A stretch of DNA of 64,000 nt from Nonomuraea candida (GCF_000725485.1 NZ_JOAG01000032.1:78895-142894), one strand, 5' to 3'; counted from the stretch's first letter, positions 45,306-54,623 are shown. Notes: generated by a model not told the origin, from the sequence alone. Made by a program: numbers and translations.

Positions 45306-45340
45306 TGTGATTGTCTTTCACATTGTGAGAAGCTATCACA
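45306..45340. promoter_or_regulatory. Candidate TetR operator upstream of the aldo/keto reductase
   Basis: TGTGAT at 45306 and ATCACA at 45335 form the ends of an imperfect dyad that also contains TTTCACA and TGTGAGA inside. It lies 18-52 bp before the reductase start. Assignment to the downstream TetR is inference. Confidence 0.5.
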
Positions 45341-45379
45341 TAAGGGCGTGCGAAAGGGGAGACCCCTTCGGTCAGCGGA

Positions 45380-46570
45380 TCAGTCGCACTCCCCGGTGCC
45401 GGCCGGCATGTTGTCGTGGCGGCCCGCCGAGGCGTCGGGGGCGACCTCGTCGGCCGTCAGCACGTAGCCGGTCTGCTCCTCGTTGATCGCGGCGGCGAAG
45501 ATCACGCCGTAGACCCGGCCGTCCACCGTGAGCAGCGGGCCGCCGGAGTTGCCCGGCAGCACCTGACCGCGGATGGCGTAGACGTCGCGCCTGACCGTGT
45601 TCGCGCGGTAGATGTCGGGGCCCTCGGCCTCCAGCCGGCCGCCGATCCTGGCCGGCTCGGCGGTGAACCCCCTGCCCTTCGGGAACCCGGCGATGATCGC
45701 GTTGTCGCCGCGGCCGCCCTCGGTGTCGAACGAGAGCTGCGGCAGGTCGAGCCCGGGCACGTGGAGGATCGCGATGTCGCGGCGCGGGTTGTAGCGCACC
45801 ACCGTGGCCCGGTGTCGCACGTCGTCGGCGTCGATGACCTGGAGGTCGCGCGTGACGCCCGCGACCACGTGGGCGTTGGTCATGATGCGGCCCGGCGCGT
45901 AGACGAAGCCGGTGCCCTCGATGTGCTTGTTGCAGCTCTGCGCGTCGCCCTGCACCTTGACGATCGCCCGGCGGGCCCGGCTCAGCTTGGCCCCCTGCAG
46001 CACGCTCTGGTCGGGCGGCTGCACGTCGATGAGCGCGCCCGCGCCGATCGCGTCGAAGACGGGCGGGAACTCCGAGCGGTCGATGAACTTCTTGAACGGC
46101 TGCTGCCAGTTGCGCGCGGCCTGCGGGATGGCGTCGTCGACCGTGGTCAGCAGCGCGGAGTTCTTGACCTGGTCGACCAGCGGGGTGAAGGCCGTGGAGA
46201 CGATCAGCGAGCCGATCAGCCAGGCGATCACCAGCACCGACAGCGCGCTGGCGAAGGTGCCGCCGATCGCGTCGGCCAGCTTGGCGGGCTCCCAGGTGAC
46301 GTGGCTGCGCACGACCGCGCCCAGCGTCGAGGAGGCGAACTGCCCGATCGTGGCCGACAGGAACACCACCACGATGGCCAGCAGCGCCTGCGGCGTGTCG
46401 CCGTCGACGATGGCCTTGGACAGGGGCGGCGCGATGAAGACGCCCAGCACGGCGCCGCCGACGAACCCCACGAAGCTCATCGCCCCGATGATGAAGCCCT
46501 GCCGGTAACCCGAGATGCCGAAGGCGATCACGAGGCCGATCAAGATGAGGTCAAGCAGATCACCGCGCAC
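45380..46570 (-). CDS. marP: MarP-type membrane serine protease
   Basis: A 396-residue protein with four N-terminal membrane helices (CvpA-like, residues 5-130) followed by a chymotrypsin-like periplasmic protease. The triad is His234 (NAHVV), Asp265 (RRDIAIL) and Ser342 (PGNSGGPL). Cys213 lies in the region where MarP has its activity-controlling disulfide, but I see only one partner Cys near the end. In M. tuberculosis MarP (Rv3671c) protects against acid. It is divergent from the HEAT-repeat gene. Confidence 0.92.
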   Translation of the reverse strand: MRGDLLDLILIGLVIAFGISGYRQGFIIGAMSFVGFVGGAVLGVFIAPPLSKAIVDGDTPQALLAIVVVFLSATIGQFASSTLGAVVRSHVTWEPAKLADAIGGTFASALSVLVIAWLIGSLIVSTAFTPLVDQVKNSALLTTVDDAIPQAARNWQQPFKKFIDRSEFPPVFDAIGAGALIDVQPPDQSVLQGAKLSRARRAIVKVQGDAQSCNKHIEGTGFVYAPGRIMTNAHVVAGVTRDLQVIDADDVRHRATVVRYNPRRDIAILHVPGLDLPQLSFDTEGGRGDNAIIAGFPKGRGFTAEPARIGGRLEAEGPDIYRANTVRRDVYAIRGQVLPGNSGGPLLTVDGRVYGVIFAAAINEEQTGYVLTADEVAPDASAGRHDNMPAGTGECD

Positions 46571-46601
46571 GCTTCAAAGGTAACCAGCGATACGGTCAAG
46601 C

Positions 46602-47165
46602 GTGCACGTCTTCAGCCAGGACGACGTCACCCACCTGGCTATCTTGAGCGGTATGCCGCCGGACGAGGGAACAGTGCGCGATCTCATCCAGGCAGCCCTA
46701 CGCGACGACGATCCCGACGGTCCGCTGCGCTGGCACGTGATCTCGCTGCTGCGCCAGCGGGCCGACCTGGAGTCGTTCATCGAGGCGCGGCGGTTGTGCG
46801 CCGCGGACACGGTCGCGGAGCGGCTGCTCGGCGTGGACATCATGGGGATGCTGCGGCCGTTCGTGGATCGTACGCTGCCGGTGCTGCGCTTCCTGGCCGC
46901 CAGCGAGGACGACGCCATGGTGTTGTACTCGGTGCTGATCGCCTTCGGCCACCTGGCCGACCCGCGGTCGCTCCCGTCCGTGATCGACCTGGCCGGTCAC
47001 GCCGACCCGAGGGTGAGGTACGGGGCCGCGTACGCGCTGCAGCACGTCCTGGGCGACCCGCCGGACCGGGCGGGCCTGGCGACGCTGCGGACGCTCGCGA
47101 CCGACAGCGACGCCGACGTGGCCGGCTGGGCCTCACTCGGGGTCGCCCTGAGATCGGCCCGCTGA
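46602..47165 (+). CDS. HEAT-repeat protein
   Basis: A 187-residue helical protein. The C-terminal half has clear HEAT repeats (SVLIAFGHLADPRSLPSVID; DPRVRYGAAYALQHVLGD; DADVAGWASLGVALRSA). The GTG start at 46602 is likely. HEAT proteins act as scaffolds or lyases; nothing here points to a specific partner. The stop codon lies inside a 43-bp repeat. Confidence 0.75.
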   Translation: MHVFSQDDVTHLAILSGMPPDEGTVRDLIQAALRDDDPDGPLRWHVISLLRQRADLESFIEARRLCAADTVAERLLGVDIMGMLRPFVDRTLPVLRFLAASEDDAMVLYSVLIAFGHLADPRSLPSVIDLAGHADPRVRYGAAYALQHVLGDPPDRAGLATLRTLATDSDADVAGWASLGVALRSAR

Positions 47166-47257
47166 CCGGGCACGGCCGGCCGGGGCCGCCCTGAGATCGG
47201 CCCGCTGACCCGGCAGGGCCGGCCGGGGCCGCCCCGAGATCGGCCCGCTGACCCCCG
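47150..47257. repeat. 43-bp direct repeat, two and a half copies, spanning a stop codon
   Basis: The string GAGATCGGCCCGCTGAC recurs at 47150, 47193 and 47236. The first copy contains the last codons and stop of the HEAT-repeat gene; the rest is in the spacer before the convergent NUDIX gene. Confidence 0.9.
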
Positions 47258-47268
47258 CCGGGGCCCGT

Positions 47269-47919
47269 CTAACCGCGGGAGGCGAGATAGACCGACTCGG
47301 GCGGCAGGTCCATCACCCGCGTGGTGTCCCACGGCCGGTCGAGCCCGCCCTCGCGCAGCACGGTGTCCAGCACCATCGCGGTGAACCCCCACACCAGCAT
47401 CCCGCGCACCAGGAACGCCGGCCCCGCCGTCGTGCCCCTGGGGTGCCGCAGCATGACGCGGTTGCCCGGGTCGACCAGCTCGGCGATCGGCACCCGCTCG
47501 ACCGAGTCGACCTCGTCGGGCGAGGCCGCGTGCACCGCCGACGGCTCGCGCCACCAGGCGATCACGGGCGTGACGCGGTTGTCGCTGTAGGGCAGGTAGA
47601 GCTCGGGCATCGTGCAGATCACGTGCACCCCGGCCGGGTCGGCCCCGGTCTCCTCCTCGGCCTCGCGCAGCGCCGCCGCCACCGGCCCGTCGTCCTCCGG
47701 GTCGACGCCGCCGCCGGGGAAGGCCGGCTGGCCCGCGTGCCTGCGACCGCGGGTGCTGCGCTGGATGAGCAGGACGTCGGGGCCGTAGGGGCCCTCGCCG
47801 AACAGCATCAGCACCGCCGCGGCCCGCCCCCGCCCGGCGGGCGGCCGGAGGTAGGAGGGCACGCTGATGCGCCGCGCCTGCGCCGCCAATGTCTCCAGCC
47901 AGTCGGGCACTTGGGTCAC
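47269..47919 (-). CDS. NUDIX hydrolase, CoA pyrophosphatase type
   Basis: A 216-residue protein with the NUDIX box: GGGVDPEDDGPVAAALREAEEETG. This spacing and the preceding LLIQRSTRGRRHAGQPAFPG (UPF0035/NudL-type) place it with CoA pyrophosphatases, which cleave CoA or acyl-CoA. The GTG at 47919 follows GGAGGATGC. Corresponds to Rv3672c. The usual thioredoxin-like neighbour (Rv3673c) is absent between this gene and nth. Confidence 0.9.
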   Translation of the reverse strand: MTQVPDWLETLAAQARRISVPSYLRPPAGRGRAAAVLMLFGEGPYGPDVLLIQRSTRGRRHAGQPAFPGGGVDPEDDGPVAAALREAEEETGADPAGVHVICTMPELYLPYSDNRVTPVIAWWREPSAVHAASPDEVDSVERVPIAELVDPGNRVMLRHPRGTTAGPAFLVRGMLVWGFTAMVLDTVLREGGLDRPWDTTRVMDLPPESVYLASRG

Positions 47920-47978
47920 GCATCCTCCAACACGCCGTGGTGCGAATGACTTCCCCGATCGGCCATCAGGACAGGCCA

Positions 47979-48701
47979 TCAGGAGAAGGGACCGGGTCGG
48001 ACGAGCTTGGCGGCCTGCTCGGGGGAGGTGGGGCCGGTGCCGTACGCGGGGCAGAGCGCGGCCAGCGGGCACACGCCGCACGCGGGCCTGCGGGCGTGGC
48101 AGATGCGGCGGCCGTGCCAGATGACCCGGTGCGAGAAGATCGTCCATTCGCGCCGGGGCAGCAGCTCCGCCACGACGTGCTCGATCTTGACGGGGTCGGT
48201 CTCCTCGGTCCAGCCGAAGCGGCGCACGAGCCGCTGGAAGTGCGTGTCCACGGTCAGCCCCGGCACGCCGAAGGCGTTGCCCAGCACCACGTTGGCCGTC
48301 TTGCGGCCCACGCCGGGCAGCGTGACCAGGTCTTTCAGCTTGGCGGGCACCTCGCCGCCGAAGCGCTCGCAGACCGCCTGGGCCATGCCGATGATGCTGT
48401 TGGTCTTCGCGCGGAAGAAGCCGGTCGAGCGGATGATCTCCTCCATCTCCGACCGGTCGGCGGCGGCGTAGTCCTCCACCGCCGGGTATTTCGCGAAGAG
48501 GGTGGGGGTCACCATGTTGACCCGCTTGTCCGTGCACTGGGCCGAGAGGATGGTCGCGACCAGCAGCTCCAGCGGGTTGCGGAAGTCGAGCTCGCAGTGG
48601 GCGTCCGGGTAGGTCTCCGCGAGGATGCGGTTCATCTTACGGGCTCGCCGAACCAGTGCGAGCTGGGTCTCCGGCTTGCGCCCCGCCGCGTTCGTCGCCA
48701 T
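47979..48701 (-). CDS. nth: Endonuclease III
   Basis: A 240-residue DNA glycosylase/AP lyase for oxidised pyrimidines. The helix-hairpin-helix [20 protein letters not shown], catalytic Lys (GVGRKTA) and Asp ([13 protein letters not shown]) are present, and the 4Fe-4S cluster cysteines are [17 protein letters not shown]. The ATG at 48701 is chosen; an in-frame start at 48761 would add 20 residues. Confidence 0.95.
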   Translation of the reverse strand: MATNAAGRKPETQLALVRRARKMNRILAETYPDAHCELDFRNPLELLVATILSAQCTDKRVNMVTPTLFAKYPAVEDYAAADRSEMEEIIRSTGFFRAKTNSIIGMAQAVCERFGGEVPAKLKDLVTLPGVGRKTANVVLGNAFGVPGLTVDTHFQRLVRRFGWTEETDPVKIEHVVAELLPRREWTIFSHRVIWHGRRICHARRPACGVCPLAALCPAYGTGPTSPEQAAKLVRPGPFS

Positions 48702-48787
48702 GCGGAAAGAGTAGAAGCTCCGCCGAACGGTTGAACCCATGACGGGTGGACCCGCGTACAACCTGGCGGTGGAAAGGGGGCCGGCGG

Positions 48788-49243
48788 ATGGGTGAACAGG
48801 GAGCGACGCTGGCGGAGTTCGTCAGGCAGTCGGGGCCGCTGCGCGGCCAGGCGCTGCACCGGCTCGCGGTGAGCTGCGTGGCGGCCATGGCCAAGCTGCA
48901 CGCGCGCGGCACGGCGGGCGTGCGGCCGGGCAAGGAGAGCGTGGCGCTCGGCTCGCGGGGCCAGGTGCTGATCGGCTGGGAGGTGGCGCCGGCCACGGGC
49001 GACACGCCGGGCGCGGAGGACGTGCGGGCCTGGGCGGACCTGGTGGTGTTCGCCGCGACCGGCGACGAGGACGGCGACGTCCGTGCGCTGCCGCCCGCGC
49101 TGCGCATCGCCATCCACCAGTGCCGGCTGCCCGACCCGGCGGCCCGCCCGCAGGCGGCGGAGGTGCTCGGGGTGCTGCTCAGCCGGTCCATGGCGGCGGC
49201 GGTGGCCTCGGTGGACGACCTGCTGGCGCGGCAGGCGGGATGA
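48788..49243 (+). CDS. Pseudokinase-like protein (kinase C-lobe remnant)
   Basis: A 151-residue protein whose segments follow the order of a Ser/Thr kinase C-lobe: [24 protein letters not shown] corresponds to the catalytic-loop region, VLIGWEVA to the DFG strand, [17 protein letters not shown] to the DxWSLG helix and [16 protein letters not shown] to the RPxA motif. The N-lobe, the HRD Asp and the DFG Asp are all missing. It is probably a non-catalytic scaffold. It lies next to crp. Confidence 0.6.
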   Translation: MGEQGATLAEFVRQSGPLRGQALHRLAVSCVAAMAKLHARGTAGVRPGKESVALGSRGQVLIGWEVAPATGDTPGAEDVRAWADLVVFAATGDEDGDVRALPPALRIAIHQCRLPDPAARPQAAEVLGVLLSRSMAAAVASVDDLLARQAG

Positions 49244-49406
49244 GCGCAGGTACCGGTCACGACTCGGAAACGGTCGTCCGGTACCTTTCCCTCTGAACTC
49301 CCCCTGGACTCGACGCACCGGGCAAGGCCAGAACACTCCGGCATTCCCATAACCTGTGTGTGCCGCCCGGAGTGGGGTGAGTCACAATGGCAGCAGAGGA
49401 GGCAGA

Positions 49407-50087
49407 GTGAACACCGAAGATGTGCTGGGCAAGGCCCCCCTGTTCGCCGCGCTCGACCGCGAGAGCGCCGCGGCGTTGCGGACGAGCATCACGGAGGTCC
49501 AGCTGTCCAAGGGGCAGACGCTCTTCCACGAGAACGAGACGGGCGACCGGCTCTACGTCGTGCTGGAAGGCAAGATCAAGCTTTCCCGCACCTCCCCCGA
49601 CGGGCGGGAAAACCTGCTCAGCGTGCTGGGGCCGAGCGAGATGTTCGGCGAGCTGTCGCTGTTCGACCCGAGGCCGCGCACGGCCACGGCGACGGCGCTG
49701 ACCGAGGTGCGCCTGGCCGGGCTGGGCCACGACGACCTGCGGCCCTGGCTGACCGGCCGGCCCGAGGTCGCCCTGCACCTGCTGCGCGCGCTCGCGCAGC
49801 GCCTGCGTCGCACCAACGACGTGCTGGCCGACCTGGTCTTCACCGACGTGCCCGGGCGGGTGGCCAAGCAGCTGCTCGACCTGGCCGAGCGGTTCGGCAC
49901 CAAGACCGACGACGGCCTGCGCGTGCACCACGACCTGACGCAGGAGGAGCTGGCGCAGCTCGTCGGCGCCTCGCGCGAGACGGTCAACAAGGCGCTGGCC
50001 GACTTCGCGCAGCGCGGCTGGTTGCGGATCGAGGCCAAGGCCGTGGTCATCCTCGACATGGACCGGCTCTACAACCGCTCCCGTTAG
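49407..50087 (+). CDS. crp: Crp/Fnr-family transcriptional regulator
   Basis: A 226-residue cyclic-nucleotide-type regulator: N-terminal beta-roll (LYVVLEGKIKLSRTSPDG; GEMFGEL-like EMFGELSLFDPRPRTATATA) containing the phosphate-binding RTATATA segment, a long dimer helix, and a winged helix (LTQEELAQLVGASRETVNKAL). It corresponds to Rv3676/SCO3571 Crp, a cAMP-responsive global regulator. The GTG follows GAGGAGG. Confidence 0.92.
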   Translation: MNTEDVLGKAPLFAALDRESAAALRTSITEVQLSKGQTLFHENETGDRLYVVLEGKIKLSRTSPDGRENLLSVLGPSEMFGELSLFDPRPRTATATALTEVRLAGLGHDDLRPWLTGRPEVALHLLRALAQRLRRTNDVLADLVFTDVPGRVAKQLLDLAERFGTKTDDGLRVHHDLTQEELAQLVGASRETVNKALADFAQRGWLRIEAKAVVILDMDRLYNRSR

Positions 50088-50117
50088 CCTGCTCCGCGGC
50101 CTGCTCCGCGCCGGTGG

Positions 50118-50909
50118 TCACTTGGCGTCGAGATAGTCGAGCTGGGCCAGCACCGACATCTCGGCGGCGGGCCAGAGCGACCGGTCGACGTCGGCGTACA
50201 CGATCTTGACGATCTCCCGGGGCGTGCGGGCGCCCTGCGCGCGTGCCGCCCTGATCTGGTCGAGCCGCTCGCGCCGGTGGGCGATGTAGCCGTCGAGCGC
50301 GGCGATCGGGTCGGGCAGCACCGGGCCGTGCCCCGGCAGCAGCGCCCGCGCCGCCAGGCTCTCCGCGACCGCCCTGAGCCGGTCGAGACTGCGCAGATAG
50401 TCGGCCAGGCCGCCGTCGCGGGCGATGATCGTGGTGCCCCTGCCGAGCACGGTGTCGCCGGTCAGCATCGCGCCGTCGGCGGGCAGCCAGAAGCACAACG
50501 AGTCGAACGAGTGGCCGGGCGTGCCGTAGACGTGCAGCTCCAGCCCCGCCACGGTCACCACGTCGCCGTCGGCGAGCCCCTCGTCGCCCAGCCGGTGGCG
50601 CGGGTCCAGGGCCCGCACGGGCGCGTCCACCATCCGGGCGAAGCTCCGCGCGCCGCCGCTGTGGTCGAAGTGGCCGTGGGTGAGCAGGATCTGGGTGACG
50701 CGGCGCTCCCCGAGGTGCTCGCGCACGCGGCGCAGGTGCGCCGCGTCGTCGGGGCCCGGGTCGACGACCAGCACCTCCTCGCCCGTCCCGATCACCCAGG
50801 TGTTGGTGCCGTCGAGGGTCATCGCGGAGGGGTTGGGGGCGAGCAGGTTCTCGGCGTGCTCGGTACGCGACCCGTCCGGCGTGCCGATGGGGATGTGCAG
50901 GCCGCTCAT
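50118..50909 (-). CDS. MBL-fold metallo-hydrolase
   Basis: A 263-residue metallo-beta-lactamase-fold protein: TNTWVIGTGEEVLVVDPGP, the metal motif LLTHGHFDHSGG, GTPGHSFDS, LTGDTVLG and the late LLPGHGPV. A helical C-terminal extension (HRRERLDQIRAARAQGART) matches the Rv3677c/LACTB2 group, some of which are RNases; the actual substrate is unknown. Its start overlaps the stop of the upstream NUDIX gene. Confidence 0.9.
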   Translation of the reverse strand: MSGLHIPIGTPDGSRTEHAENLLAPNPSAMTLDGTNTWVIGTGEEVLVVDPGPDDAAHLRRVREHLGERRVTQILLTHGHFDHSGGARSFARMVDAPVRALDPRHRLGDEGLADGDVVTVAGLELHVYGTPGHSFDSLCFWLPADGAMLTGDTVLGRGTTIIARDGGLADYLRSLDRLRAVAESLAARALLPGHGPVLPDPIAALDGYIAHRRERLDQIRAARAQGARTPREIVKIVYADVDRSLWPAAEMSVLAQLDYLDAK

Positions 50910-51709
50910 CTGGTCACCAGCCGCATCTCGCCCCCGATCTCCACGGCCCTGGGCATGATGGGCGTGATCTCCCGCTGCTCGGCCAGCACGCCCGCCACGC
51001 TGTCGTGGGCGGCCAGCTCGCTCAGCGTCGCGTACGTCGGCGGCATCAGGAAGATCTCCCCCTTGTGCGCGAGCTCCAGCGCCTCGGCCGGCCGCTGCCA
51101 GACGACCCGGTCGGCCTCGCCGCCCACGTCGCGCGTGCGCTGGCCCTCGGGCAGCACGGCGGCGAAGAACCGGGTGTCGAAGCGCTTGTGCTCCATCTCC
51201 GGCGTGATCCAGTGGGACCACGGCTTGAGCAGGTCGGAGCGGAGCACCAGCCCGCGCCTGGCCAGGAAGTCGGCGAAGGCGAGGCTGTGGTCGATCAGCG
51301 CGAGCCGGTCGGCCTCCCAGTCGTCGCCGGTCGTGTCGGCCACCACCGAGTCGGGCCCGGGGCCGGCCAGGAGCACGCCCGACTCCTCGAAGGTCTCGCG
51401 CACGGCCGCGCACACCAGCCCGCGCGCCACCCCTTCCCCGGCGTGGAAGATCTCGCCCCACTCGGCCGGCGACGGCCCGGCCCAGGCGACGGCCTGGTCG
51501 GTGTCGCGGACGTCCACGGAGCCGCCGGGGAAGACGTACGCGCCCGCGGCGAAGGCCATGGTCGCCTTGCGCCGCAGCAGGTAGACCTCCGGCCCCGGGC
51601 GCAGGAGCACCACCGTGGCGGCCTCCCGCGCCGGCACCGGCTGGACCCGCCCGGCCATGACGTCTCGTGCCCGGGCGGCGAGTTCGGCTGGAAGCGGCAA
51701 TCCGGTCAC
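50906..51709 (-). CDS. NUDIX-domain hydrolase
   Basis: A 267-residue NUDIX protein. YVFPGGSVDVRD and, after an insert, VCAAVRETFEESGVLL form a stretched NUDIX box typical of the RNR/NUDT19-like group associated with MBL hydrolases. It is coupled to the MBL gene and lies upstream of it, so they may act in one pathway, possibly acyl-CoA related (inference). The GTG start is 51709, with AAGGAGG upstream. Confidence 0.85.
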   Translation of the reverse strand: MTGLPLPAELAARARDVMAGRVQPVPAREAATVVLLRPGPEVYLLRRKATMAFAAGAYVFPGGSVDVRDTDQAVAWAGPSPAEWGEIFHAGEGVARGLVCAAVRETFEESGVLLAGPGPDSVVADTTGDDWEADRLALIDHSLAFADFLARRGLVLRSDLLKPWSHWITPEMEHKRFDTRFFAAVLPEGQRTRDVGGEADRVVWQRPAEALELAHKGEIFLMPPTYATLSELAAHDSVAGVLAEQREITPIMPRAVEIGGEMRLVTR

Positions 51710-51756
51710 ATGACCTCCTTCTAGAACATCACTCGGTCATGGTGACATATGCCCGC

Positions 51757-52215
51757 TCAGCCGACTTCGGCGATCACTTCCACTTCGACCGGCGCGTCGA
51801 GCGGCAGGGAGGCGACCCCCACGGCGCTGCGCGCGTGCTTGCCGGCCTCGCCCAGCACCTGGACGAACAGCTCGCTGGCGCCGTTGCCCACCTTGGGCTG
51901 GTCGGTGAAGGACGGGTCGCTGGCCACGAACACGACCACCTTGACGATGCGCACGATCCTGCCCAGGTCGCCGATCTCCGACTTGAGCGCGGCCAGCGCG
52001 TTGAGCCCGCAGACGCGGGCCAGCTCCATGCCCTCGTCAAGGGTCACCTCGGCGCCCAGCTTGCCGGCCTTGACCAGCTTGCCGTCGACCAGCGGCACCT
52101 GGCCGGAGGTGTAGACGAGGTTGCCCGTGCGCACGGCCGGCACGTAGGCCGCCACCGGCGCCGGCACCTGCGGCAGCGTCAGGCCCAGCTCTTCGATCCG
52201 CTGCTCGGGGGTCAC
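51757..52215 (-). CDS. RidA-family protein
   Basis: A 152-residue RidA/YjgF-type protein (Rv3678c-like). The signature LVYTSGQVPLVDGKLVKAGK, NALAALKSEIGDLGRIVRIV and the C-terminal VEVEVIAEVG are visible. RidA proteins hydrolyse reactive enamine/imine intermediates. The GTG follows GAGGGAGAAG and overlaps the stop of the DUF4177 gene. Confidence 0.9.
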   Translation of the reverse strand: MTPEQRIEELGLTLPQVPAPVAAYVPAVRTGNLVYTSGQVPLVDGKLVKAGKLGAEVTLDEGMELARVCGLNALAALKSEIGDLGRIVRIVKVVVFVASDPSFTDQPKVGNGASELFVQVLGEAGKHARSAVGVASLPLDAPVEVEVIAEVG

Positions 52216-52367
52216 GGCTTCTCCCTCTTGAAGTAGGCGACGAGCTGCTCGGGCGTGGCGCCCTGGACGATCTGGACCAGCTCCCAGCCGTCGGCCCCGA
52301 AGTTGTCGAGGATCATCTTCGTGTTGTGGATCAGCACGGGTGCCGTGAGGTACTCCCATTTCTTCAT
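52212..52367 (-). CDS. DUF4177 small protein
   Basis: A 51-residue protein with the DUF4177 signature MKKWEYLTAPVLI and FGADGWELVQIVQG. Overlap with ridA (GTGA) shows an operon. Function unknown. Confidence 0.85.
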   Translation of the reverse strand: MKKWEYLTAPVLIHNTKMILDNFGADGWELVQIVQGATPEQLVAYFKREKP

Positions 52368-52492
52368 GGGGATCAGCGTAGGCGTTGCGGGGCGCGGCCC
52401 GGGGTGCGCCCGCTCGACACGGCGCATCACAGTGTGAGCAATCTCAAATCCTGGCCGCAGGCTGACGACAAGTGACCGTTCGGTAGCCTCGA

Positions 52493-53497
52493 ATGGTGGA
52501 CTCTCCGGACACGGATTGGACCGACGTGCGGCTGCACGTCGTCACCGGCAAGGGCGGCACCGGCAAGACGACCGTCGCCGCCGCTCTCGCTCTCGCCCTT
52601 GCCTCGGGCGGCCGCAAGGTGCTGCTGGTTGAGGTGGAGGGCAGGCAGGGCATCGCGCAGATCTTCGACCTGCCGCCGCTGCCCTACGAGGAGCGCAGGA
52701 TCGCGGTCGCGCCGTCGGGCGGCGACGTGTACGCGCTGGCCATCGACCCCGAGGACGCCATGCTCGAGTACATGGAGATGTTCTACGGGATGCGCAGGGC
52801 CGGCCGGGCGCTGACCAAGATGGGCATCGTCGACTTCGCCACCACCGTCGCCCCGGGCTTCCGCGACGTGCTCGTCACGGGCAAGACCACCGAGGCCGTG
52901 CGCCGGCGGAGCAGGAACGGCCGCCGGGTCTACGACGCGGTCGTGCTCGACGCCCCGCCCACGGGCCGCATCACCCGCTTCCTCAACGTCACCCAGGAGG
53001 TCGCGGGGCTGGCCAGGGTCGGGCCCATCAAGAACCACTCCGAGCTGGTCAGCGGCGTGGTGAAGTCCCCCGAGACCGCGGTGCACTTCGTCACGCTGCT
53101 GGAGGAGATGCCCGTGCAGGAGACGCTCGACGGCATCGCCGAATTGCGCTCGGCCGGGCTTCCCGCCGGCGGCATTTTCCTCAACATGGTGCGCCAGTCC
53201 CTGCTGCCGGAGGCCGCTCTTGACATGGCTGTCAAGGGCCGCTTCGACTCCGAGGAGCTCGCGCGCGGGCTGGAGGCGGCGGGCGTCGCCGACGGCTCGC
53301 AGGCGCCCGCGCTGGCCAAGGCGCTGGCCGAGGAGGTCGTCGAGCACGCCCACCGCACGGAGCTGGAGCGCGCCGAGCGCGAGTCGCTGGCCGGGGCCGG
53401 GCTGAGGAGATACGAGCTGCCGCTGCTGGCCGACGGGGTGGACCTGGCCGGCCTGTACGAGCTGGCAGAGAGCATGCGCACCCAGGGAGCAGCGTGA
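52493..53497 (+). CDS. ArsA/GET3-like ATPase, first of a pair
   Basis: A 334-residue deviant-Walker ATPase: VVTGKGGTGKTTVAAALAL at the N-terminus, LLVEVEGRQGIAQIF in the switch region and VVLDAPPTGRITRFLN. It corresponds to Rv3679 and SCO3577-type proteins, which form a hetero-oligomer with the following gene. The arsenite-binding Cys of ArsA is not seen. It is divergent from the DUF4177/ridA operon and overlaps the second ATPase (GTGA). Confidence 0.9.
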   Translation: MVDSPDTDWTDVRLHVVTGKGGTGKTTVAAALALALASGGRKVLLVEVEGRQGIAQIFDLPPLPYEERRIAVAPSGGDVYALAIDPEDAMLEYMEMFYGMRRAGRALTKMGIVDFATTVAPGFRDVLVTGKTTEAVRRRSRNGRRVYDAVVLDAPPTGRITRFLNVTQEVAGLARVGPIKNHSELVSGVVKSPETAVHFVTLLEEMPVQETLDGIAELRSAGLPAGGIFLNMVRQSLLPEAALDMAVKGRFDSEELARGLEAAGVADGSQAPALAKALAEEVVEHAHRTELERAERESLAGAGLRRYELPLLADGVDLAGLYELAESMRTQGAA

Positions 53498-54621
53498 AGA
53501 CGCCCGCCAGACTCGACATCGACGCCATCCTCGACGACCGCGGCACCAGGATCATCGTCTGCTGCGGCGCCGGCGGGGTCGGCAAGACCACGACCGCGGC
53601 GGCGCTGGGCCTGCGGGCCGCCGAGCGCGGCAGGTGCGTGGTCGTGCTCACCGTCGACCCGGCCAGGCGGCTGGCCCAGTCGATGGGGCTGACCGAGCTG
53701 GACAACACGCCGCGGCTGGTCAGCTCGCCGGAGGGCGAGGGCCGGCTCTACGCCATGATGCTCGACATGAAGCGCACGTTCGACGAGATCATCGAGGCGC
53801 ACGCCGACCCCGAGCGGGCCCGGCAGATCCTGTCGAACCCCTTCTACCAGTCCCTGTCGTCCAGCTTCTCGGGCACGCAGGAGTACATGGCCATGGAGAA
53901 GCTGGGCCAGCTCCGCCGCTCCGACGAGTGGGACCTGATCATCGTCGACACGCCGCCCTCGCGCTCGGCGCTGGACTTCCTCGACGCGCCCGAGCGGCTC
54001 GGGCGCTTCCTCGACGGCCGCTTCATCAAGCTGCTGACGGCGCCCGCCAAGGCCGGCGGGCGCAGCGCGTTCCGGCTGCTCAACGCCGGGTTCGGGTTGA
54101 TGGCCGGGGCGATGACCAAGCTGCTGGGCGCCCAGGTGATCAAGGATCTGCAGACGTTCGTGTCCGCGCTCGACGCCGTGTTCGGCGGGTTCAGGCAGCG
54201 GGCCGAGATGACGTACAAGCTGCTCCAGGCCCCCGGCACGGCCTTCCTGGTCGTGGCCGCGCCCGAGCGCGACGCGATGCGCGAGGCGTCCTACTTCGTG
54301 GAGCGCCTGGCCGAGGAGCGCATGCCCCTGGCCGGCCTGGTGGTCAACCGGGTGCACGTCTCGCCCGCTCCGGGGCTCTCAGCCGCCCGCAGCGCCGCCG
54401 CCGCGGAGGACTTGGAGTCGCGGGGCGAGCACGAGCTCACCGCGGCCGTGCTGCGGCTGCACGCCGGGCGAATGCAGCTCGCCGCCCGCGAAAGCCGCGA
54501 GCAGGAGCATTTCATCTCGGCCCACCCCACGGTGCCCGTGGTGCAGGTTCGCGCCATGTCCGAGGACGTTCACGATCTCACCGGGTTGCGGCAGATCGGA
54601 AACCTGCTGGCCACCGCATAG
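53494..54621 (+). CDS. ArsA/GET3-like ATPase, second of a pair
   Basis: A 375-residue partner: VCCGAGGVGKTTTAAALGLR, VVLTVDPARRLAQSMG and DLIIVDTPPSRSALDFLDAP. It corresponds to Rv3680. In mycobacteria the pair (BagAB) affects stress and glycerol tolerance and forms a complex; a similar function here is inferred from order and sequence. It ends convergent with wblA at a shared terminator. Confidence 0.9.
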   Translation: MKTPARLDIDAILDDRGTRIIVCCGAGGVGKTTTAAALGLRAAERGRCVVVLTVDPARRLAQSMGLTELDNTPRLVSSPEGEGRLYAMMLDMKRTFDEIIEAHADPERARQILSNPFYQSLSSSFSGTQEYMAMEKLGQLRRSDEWDLIIVDTPPSRSALDFLDAPERLGRFLDGRFIKLLTAPAKAGGRSAFRLLNAGFGLMAGAMTKLLGAQVIKDLQTFVSALDAVFGGFRQRAEMTYKLLQAPGTAFLVVAAPERDAMREASYFVERLAEERMPLAGLVVNRVHVSPAPGLSAARSAAAAEDLESRGEHELTAAVLRLHAGRMQLAARESREQEHFISAHPTVPVVQVRAMSEDVHDLTGLRQIGNLLATA

Positions 54622-54623
54622 AA

